DNA of 64,000 nucleotides. Source: Acidobacteriota bacterium (GTDB lineage Bacteria > Acidobacteriota > Blastocatellia > Pyrinomonadales > Pyrinomonadaceae). The DNA lies in assembly GCA_016700175.1 (NCBI GenBank), contig CP065003.1, positions 4,102,001-4,166,000 of the forward strand, in the 5' to 3' direction. Each line of letters starts with the position of its first letter. The first letter of the stretch is position 1. Below the pieces are notes generated by a model. That model had not been told where the DNA came from and searched no databases. It saw only the letters and a list, made by a program, of their open reading frames with translations. Positions 59,799 to 64,000 of the stretch are shown piece after piece. The translations under genes and the position numbers were made by a program.

Positions 59799-59860
59799 CG
59801 GTCGTGAAGTCCCGTGATTATATCCGTGAACGCCGTTTTAAGTCTAGGATTTAGACAATG

Positions 59861-60442
59861 TTAGCTTTTTGAAGATGACGAGCTCTGGGTCAGCGCCCGG
59901 TCGTCCGTCGAATGGATCGCTTCCGGAAGACTTATGTTCTCGTTCGGATTCCAGCGCCGGACCGCCGACAGGTCCTCGACATCCTGAAGAAGCGTCTCGA
60001 TCGACTTGTTCTCGACCGGGTGAATGAAATGCGGCGCGAGTTCGGCCATCGGTACAAGGACGAACTTGCGCCGGTGAACGCTCTTGTGCGGGACCTTGAG
60101 GAAATCGGTCTCGATCTGAACGTCGCCGTAAAAAAGCAAATCCAGATCGGCTGTCCTCGGGGCCTGCAGAAACTTGTGACGCCGGCCCAGGAGATATTCG
60201 ACGCGGATCATTCTCGCGAGCATCTGCGAAGGCGTGATGTTGCCGGTCCGGACCTCCGCGACCATGTTCAGATAGTGGCCGTGGTCGGACACTCCGACCG
60301 GCTCGGTCTCGTAGATCGCGGAAAGCCTCGTTACCGTGAGGCCCGATTCCATAAGCCCGCGCACGGCGAGCAAAAGATTTCCGGCGCGGTCCCCGAGGTT
60401 CGAGCCCAGCCCGATATAAGCGATGGTGCTATCGATTTCCAC
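59861..60442 (-). CDS. folK: 6-hydroxymethyl-dihydropterin pyrophosphokinase
   Basis: A 193-residue HPPK that transfers pyrophosphate from ATP to 6-hydroxymethyl-dihydropterin in folate synthesis. Landmarks: AYIGLGSNLGDRAGNLLLAV, YETEPVGVSDHGHYLNMVAEV, and PRTADLDLLFYGD with the Mg-binding Asp pair. The start is GTG at 60442 with AAGGA upstream. The C-terminal ~35 residues, Ser-rich, exceed the usual length and have no known role. It leads an operon with panB and panC, joining two C1/vitamin pathways: PanB uses a folate cofactor. Confidence 0.93.
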   Translation of the reverse strand: MEIDSTIAYIGLGSNLGDRAGNLLLAVRGLMESGLTVTRLSAIYETEPVGVSDHGHYLNMVAEVRTGNITPSQMLARMIRVEYLLGRRHKFLQAPRTADLDLLFYGDVQIETDFLKVPHKSVHRRKFVLVPMAELAPHFIHPVENKSIETLLQDVEDLSAVRRWNPNENISLPEAIHSTDDRALTQSSSSSKS

Positions 60443-60773
60443 TAGTCGTTCCTTTTGACTTAGTTAATAGTTCAAAAGACGGCCGGAATCCCGATAATGC
60501 AGGGTTGCGCGGCAGCGATCGTGCGGCGGAGAAAGCGGCCGAAGTCAGCTTTCACCGACACGATACCGCAGATTTACGTATAAAACCAAACTAATTCTGC
60601 CGTTCCGAGATCGCCTTTCGGGCATTTACACGCTTCCGCAAGCGTTTGGAGAAACTCATCTTTTACATTTTTCCCGCGGTCTGATTCAATGTAATGAACC
60701 TGCATTCCAGAGACCGCCGGCCGGGCGGTCCGGGCGGCCGGGGCGCCGTCATTAGAAAATAGCCTCGTTCGAA
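60443..60773. other. divergent intergenic region folK / AlbA_2 gene
   Basis: A 331-bp gap that must hold the promoters of two divergent genes; none is convincing by eye. Visible structures are a hairpin ACGCTT-CCGC-AAGCGT (60630-60645) and a very GC-rich inverted stretch (GACCGCCGGCCGGGCGGTC, about 60713-60731) before the AlbA_2 gene. No tRNA, small gene or repeat family seen. Confidence 0.5.
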
Positions 60774-62066
60774 ATGCCTCGTAAGAAATTTCGCAACAGC
60801 CAGCGCCACATCTCCACCGCCGACCGGTCGTACCAGGAATATCTGCTCGATCAGTCCGCTCCCCTTTCCAACAAGACAGAGCTGATCCGCCTGATACGAG
60901 GCGGCGAGGACACCTATCTCGAGCTGAAGCTCAAGCTCTCGAACCCAGAGCGGATCGCTCAGGAGATAGTCGCGCTTGCGAACACGGGCGGCGGAACGAT
61001 GGTCTTCGGCGTCACGGACCTGCTGAGGATCGAAGGGGTCCGGAATCCCGAATCCGTACAGGAAGAGCTCGGACGGCTTTGCAGGGAAGAGATCTATCCG
61101 CCAATCCTGCCTCTGATCGACATCGTGGCTTTCGATAACGGCCGGCGCATCGTCGCGCTCGAGATAAGCGGAAAGGACAAGCCCTACAGGACGAAGGAAG
61201 GGAAATTCTATGTGCGGCTCGGCGCCGAGAAACTCGAGGCCGACCGCGAGGTGCTTTCGAACCTGATCAAAGAAGCCAGGCCGCTCAGGTACGAGAACAT
61301 CCCGCTGCCGGAGTTCGATGCAGAGGACTTCGACGACACGCTTTTGTGGAGCTTTGCGCGGGAGTTCGAAGAGAACGGTTCGAACGGCGACCAGTACAAC
61401 ACGGAGAGATTCCTGAAGAAGGACCTATTGCTCGCTATAGGCAACGGCGACGATTTCGTCCCGACGGTCGCCGGCGTGATGCTCTTCGGGAAGAACCCTT
61501 CGATCGAAACAAAGTTCGCTTCGTCAAGGGTCACGCTGCGAAGGTTCGCCGGAACGGATCCGGATTCGCCTCTCGTCGAGGAGAAGACCGTCAGCGGAAA
61601 CCTCATCTCGCTTCACGAGGCCGCGATGGCGTTCATTTCGAAGTACTGCGACCTTGAAAAGCACAAGTCCGCAAGGTCTTCCGATCCCGACCCGCCGGTC
61701 GAAGCGCGTTCTCGCTATCACGTCTATTCGATCGTCGAGGCCGTTTCTAACCTTCTGATCCACCGCGACATGGCCCTGATGGACCTGCCTTCGGAGATCA
61801 ACGTCTTCGACGGCTCGATCGAGTTCGTGAATCCCAGAAGAACGGCGGGATTCGCTCCTCCGGCTTCGAAGGCGGTTCGCCTTGGTATAACGCAGAGGCT
61901 GAATCCGCAGATCGCATCGGTTTTCCTCAGAAGGGAGTACGGGGTGAAGCTTCCGCAGGGCGGGCTGCCGATGATACTCAAGCAGTCAAGGCTGTTCTCG
62001 GGCAGGAAAGTCGATCTGCAGACAACGGGCGACCTTTTCAAGCTGAAGATCTACGGGGTGAATTAG
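60774..62066 (+). CDS. AlbA_2 / Schlafen-type DNA-binding protein with ATPase-like C-terminus
   Basis: A 430-residue protein of the family annotated as ATP-binding or transcriptional regulator with an AlbA_2 (AAA_4) domain. The N-terminal domain (about residues 38-170) contains GGEDTYLELKLKLSNPERIA, IVALANTGGGTMVFGVTD and GKFYVRLGAEKLEADREVL, its usual landmarks. The C-terminal half has YHVYSIVEAVSNLLIHRDMA and SIEFVNPRRTAG, the ExxxNxxxHRD phrase of the HATPase_c_4-like domain. Proteins of this type act as regulators or nucleases, and some sit in defence loci. No such neighbours are present here. Strand and isolated position suggest an independent unit. Confidence 0.83.
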   Translation: MPRKKFRNSQRHISTADRSYQEYLLDQSAPLSNKTELIRLIRGGEDTYLELKLKLSNPERIAQEIVALANTGGGTMVFGVTDLLRIEGVRNPESVQEELGRLCREEIYPPILPLIDIVAFDNGRRIVALEISGKDKPYRTKEGKFYVRLGAEKLEADREVLSNLIKEARPLRYENIPLPEFDAEDFDDTLLWSFAREFEENGSNGDQYNTERFLKKDLLLAIGNGDDFVPTVAGVMLFGKNPSIETKFASSRVTLRRFAGTDPDSPLVEEKTVSGNLISLHEAAMAFISKYCDLEKHKSARSSDPDPPVEARSRYHVYSIVEAVSNLLIHRDMALMDLPSEINVFDGSIEFVNPRRTAGFAPPASKAVRLGITQRLNPQIASVFLRREYGVKLPQGGLPMILKQSRLFSGRKVDLQTTGDLFKLKIYGVN

Positions 62067-62108
62067 CTGATCAGCGCGGTTGCTATCGATCGAGATCCCG
62101 TGAGGAAT

Positions 62109-62171
62109 GCAGCGCAAAGCGCTGCTCTAAACGGTTGGTATGAGGTGGTTTAGAGCAGCGCTTCGCGCTGC
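62109..62171. repeat. long inverted repeat (24-base arms)
   Basis: Arms 62109-62132 and 62148-62171 are inverse complements with one mismatch (GCAGCGCAAAGCGCTGCTCT... against ...AGAGCAGCGCTTCGCGCTGC), with a 15-base loop. Each arm holds its own AGCGC..GCGCT palindrome. It lies between two convergent genes and is followed by a separate terminator for the minus-strand gene. Confidence 0.8.
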
Positions 62172-62191
62172 GCCAATGCCAACCTATGACA

Positions 62192-62221
62192 TAAAGAAAG
62201 GGCTGCCAATTCTGACAGCCC
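62192..62221 (-). terminator. intrinsic terminator of the VWFA gene
   Basis: On the minus strand an 8-bp stem GGGCTGTC / GGCAGCCC (one G-U pair; 62200-62221) is followed by TTTCTTTAT. It lies about 25 bases past the VWFA stop codon. Confidence 0.72.
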
Positions 62222-62246
62222 CAATCCTTGAAGTCTCAATTCTCAA

Positions 62247-63500
62247 TTAGTTGTCGTCGTCCTTCTTTTCTTCCTCGGTAACAAAGTACGGACGGTGCTG
62301 GATGACGTATCCTTTCTCTTCGTACTTCCCGTCGCCGTTCACGTCAACCTTTACCTCGAGCTTGTATTTCTTGCCCGGGGGCCGCTTTTCGCCCAGGTCG
62401 TAAGCGATGCTGTACTGGTGGCGCATCAGCGCATTAATGCTTTCGAGAATACTCGGAATCTCACCGGGAAATGTCATTTCGAAGTGCCTGCCCCCGGAGT
62501 CCCGAGCCCACGTGTTCATTTGATTCCTTGCCTGAAGGAACGTAAGTCTTCCAGGGGTTCCGTCTATGCCGTCAACAGCCGGGAGCCTGTGTTCGTACAT
62601 TTTGTAGAACATATTCCCCGTGCTGATGATGTAAATTGGTATCCCGGCTTCTTGCACGACTCTCCGCGCTTCGTTTGGGTTGAGCCGGCTAAACGTGTCG
62701 ATCCCGGATGCGACTAAAATGATCGCCCGGCGGGGCGCCTTAACATCCACCATACCGCCGTACTCGATCTTTCGCTGCTCGGAATTCTCCAGAACGACAG
62801 AATCTGCCGTCCCTCCCATAAGAGCGAACTTGATGGCGTCGTAAAGATTGTTCTCGCGGAACGCGGGCCTGTTCCTCAATAAAAGATTGACGGTCGCTTG
62901 AAGCCTGTTGGGGTCGTTCGTGAAGTCCGTGATCGGTGTAGGGCGAATGTCGAAAGCGACCACCGACGCGTAGTCGTTCGGCGGCTTGATAAACCGCGAA
63001 ACGAATGCAGCGACAGGTCTTATGACTTCAAGGTGACCGTATTCCTGGCCGCTGCTCCCGTAATAACCGAATATCTCGCTCCACTTGCTGTATTCGACAA
63101 CCAAAGTGACGGTGATCGGGGCCTCGGGTTCCGCGAAGTTCGTGATCTCCTGCTTTACTCCGTCCTCATAGACAGCGAAGTTCTCGCGCTTCAGGCCGGT
63201 AATGATCGCGCCGGTCTTCTTGTTATAAACAACGGTGTTGACGTTGACCAGGTCGACCTCGATCTCAAGCGGGTCGTCATCCAAAGGAGCGTTCCGCGCC
63301 TCTTCTTCCAGCCGCCGTTCTTCTGCCTGTTTGCGGATCTCCTCTTCTGTAAGCCCGACCGGACGTTGGTTCTTCTTCTCGGTTGTGGTCTTAGGCCGCT
63401 GAGGTCTCGACTGCGAGTACGCCGGGGCGGCGAAAGCAAAGAGAAGAATTGCGGAGAGCGCCGGCACTGCGAATCGGCGAAGCGTGCTTGATCGTTTCAT
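62247..63500 (-). CDS. secreted VWFA-related (acidobacterial type) protein
   Basis: A 417-residue exported protein. Signal peptide about residues 1-29; a Glu/Arg-rich linker (~40-75); then a beta stretch typical of this family (VDLVNVNTVVYNKKTGAIIT, LKRENFAVYEDGVKQEITNF) and a von Willebrand A domain (about 130-340: PITVTLVVEYSKWSE, NDYASVVAFDIRPTPITDF, APRRAIILVASGIDTFS, GIPIYIISTGN). The MIDAS is imperfect: the usual DxSxS reads EYSKW. This family is especially common in Acidobacteriota and supports the host guess. Function probably binding or adhesion at the envelope. It has its own terminator. Confidence 0.88.
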   Translation of the reverse strand: MKRSSTLRRFAVPALSAILLFAFAAPAYSQSRPQRPKTTTEKKNQRPVGLTEEEIRKQAEERRLEEEARNAPLDDDPLEIEVDLVNVNTVVYNKKTGAIITGLKRENFAVYEDGVKQEITNFAEPEAPITVTLVVEYSKWSEIFGYYGSSGQEYGHLEVIRPVAAFVSRFIKPPNDYASVVAFDIRPTPITDFTNDPNRLQATVNLLLRNRPAFRENNLYDAIKFALMGGTADSVVLENSEQRKIEYGGMVDVKAPRRAIILVASGIDTFSRLNPNEARRVVQEAGIPIYIISTGNMFYKMYEHRLPAVDGIDGTPGRLTFLQARNQMNTWARDSGGRHFEMTFPGEIPSILESINALMRHQYSIAYDLGEKRPPGKKYKLEVKVDVNGDGKYEEKGYVIQHRPYFVTEEEKKDDDN

Positions 63501-63590
63501 AATGCGGATCCCGGTTGAGTGATTAAGGTGCTTTGATACCGATTGTGTTCTTTCAGTTGGATTTTCGCAAGTATCTCAAGGGCTCCCGCA

Positions 63591-63625
63591 CACAAAAAGG
63601 CCCGGCGCGCGTTCGCGGCCGGGCC
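63591..63625 (-). terminator. intrinsic terminator of the lectin-like gene
   Basis: Stem GGCCCGGC / GCCGGGCC (63599-63606, 63618-63625) with an 11-base GC-rich loop; on the minus strand TTTTTGTG follows. It is 23 bases past the stop codon at 63648. Confidence 0.85.
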
Positions 63626-63647
63626 GGGGTGCCGAATCTGACCGGGA

Positions 63648-64000
63648 TCAATTGTCGCCGGCCTCGATCTCGATGATCACGTCGAACGTTCCGGAATTGT
63701 CCTTGATGTTCCCCTCGTTAACACCGAGGAACAGCGCCCCGTCACGCTCGGCGATGAACTCGCGGTTCTCGCCTATGAAGATGAAGTCGTTGTTGTCGTC
63801 TCCGATCACCGCGATAAGCGCTCCTGTCGGCCTGTCCTTGATCAGCTTGTTGGCATCCGGAAGCGTCGCGATCCCGCGCGGCCCCGCCGTGCGGCCATTG
63901 CCGAGCTCGATGCGCCCGTTGCTGATGATGCGTATCTTCTGGCCTTTCTTTACAACCCAGCCGGCGTTCGTCCATCCGTTCGTCGTGTCGTCAGCGAGGA
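63648..64000 (-). CDS. LecA/PA-IL-like lectin domain protein, C-terminal part (window edge)
   Basis: The last ~117 residues of a gene that runs off the right edge. They read like a PA-IL (LecA) galactose-binding lectin domain: GWTNAGWVVKKGQKIRIISN, RTAGPRGIATLP, PTGALIAVIGDDNNDFIFIG, and GALFLGVNEGNIKDNSGTFD; the last phrase holds the Asn/Asp residues that chelate calcium in LecA. Such domains also occur as C-terminal parts of larger secreted proteins in Acidobacteriota. Start, length and N-terminal domains are unknown. The gene lies 147 bases upstream of the VWFA gene on the same strand, with a terminator between. Confidence 0.7.
   Translation of the reverse strand, partial: LADDTTNGWTNAGWVVKKGQKIRIISNGRIELGNGRTAGPRGIATLPDANKLIKDRPTGALIAVIGDDNNDFIFIGENREFIAERDGALFLGVNEGNIKDNSGTFDVIIEIEAGDN

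Noticed and set aside
60443..60773. tRNA or small RNA gene
   Set aside because: No cloverleaf, TTCRANNC arm or conserved structure could be found by eye.

Overview
The window reads as chromosomal DNA of a soil-type member of the Acidobacteriota, possibly Blastocatellia / subdivision 4. The main clue is a von Willebrand factor A protein of the type long described as acidobacterial (62247-63500). A GC-rich base composition (high fifties by eye), many secreted DUF4097-, DUF5916- and DUF4252-type proteins, and gene-poor gaps full of short dispersed repeats also fit. The phylum is an inference from gene content. No rRNA, tRNA, CRISPR array, transposase or phage gene was recognised.

Layout: (1) 1-7338 holds a dusB fragment at the edge, small envelope proteins, a type IV pilin, a secreted amidohydrolase, a TonB-C-domain protein and a lipoprotein with a caspase-like His/Cys pair. 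(2) 7359-17505 is one compact ten-gene uptake-hydrogenase operon, hupSLCD-hypABFCDE. It sits behind a sequence that matches a sigma-54 (-24/-12) promoter, with a perfect palindrome about 100 bp further upstream. The small subunit has the six-cysteine proximal-cluster signature of oxygen-tolerant group 1d [NiFe] hydrogenases. Structural subunits, cytochrome b anchor, maturation protease and all six Hyp factors are present, so the operon could be functionally self-contained. (3) 17509-29065 holds housekeeping and envelope genes (S4 protein, parvulin-type PPIase, membrane metallopeptidase candidate, mfd, MaoC hydratase, lysS, VOC protein, DMT transporter, MacB/FtsX permease) separated by repeat-rich gaps. 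(4) 29155-35831 joins btaA-btaB (betaine lipid synthesis) to a convergent set of two GT4 glycosyltransferases, a membrane protein and a PHP-domain hydrolase; this looks like a polar-lipid region that could make phosphorus-free membrane lipids. (5) 36092-45715 holds large exported proteins (DUF4097, DUF5916 beta-barrel, a glycine-zipper protein, a coiled-coil protein), a SAM hydroxide adenosyltransferase and citrate synthase. (6) 46244-48539 is an ECF sigma factor / membrane anti-sigma candidate / two DUF4252 proteins operon. (7) 48823-64000 holds an S9 oligopeptidase, a GGDEF-EAL protein, a gatA/gatC operon interrupted by two unrelated genes, maf, a folK-panB-panC-thioredoxin-like operon, an AlbA_2/Schlafen-type protein, the VWFA protein and the C-terminus of a LecA-like lectin.

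How the parts may work together: the hydrogenase would feed electrons from trace H2 through cytochrome b into an aerobic respiratory chain. The betaine-lipid and glycosyltransferase genes would spare phosphate. Both fit an oligotrophic soil life. I see no clearly new multi-gene system. The strongest leads are the sigma-54-type control of the oxygen-tolerant hydrogenase, the BtaAB/GT4/PHP lipid neighbourhood, the inverted and direct copies of a ~122-bp repeat at 27551-27905, and several odd single proteins (cysteine-less thioredoxin-like protein, zinc-ribbon/HExxH membrane protein, caspase-like lipoprotein).
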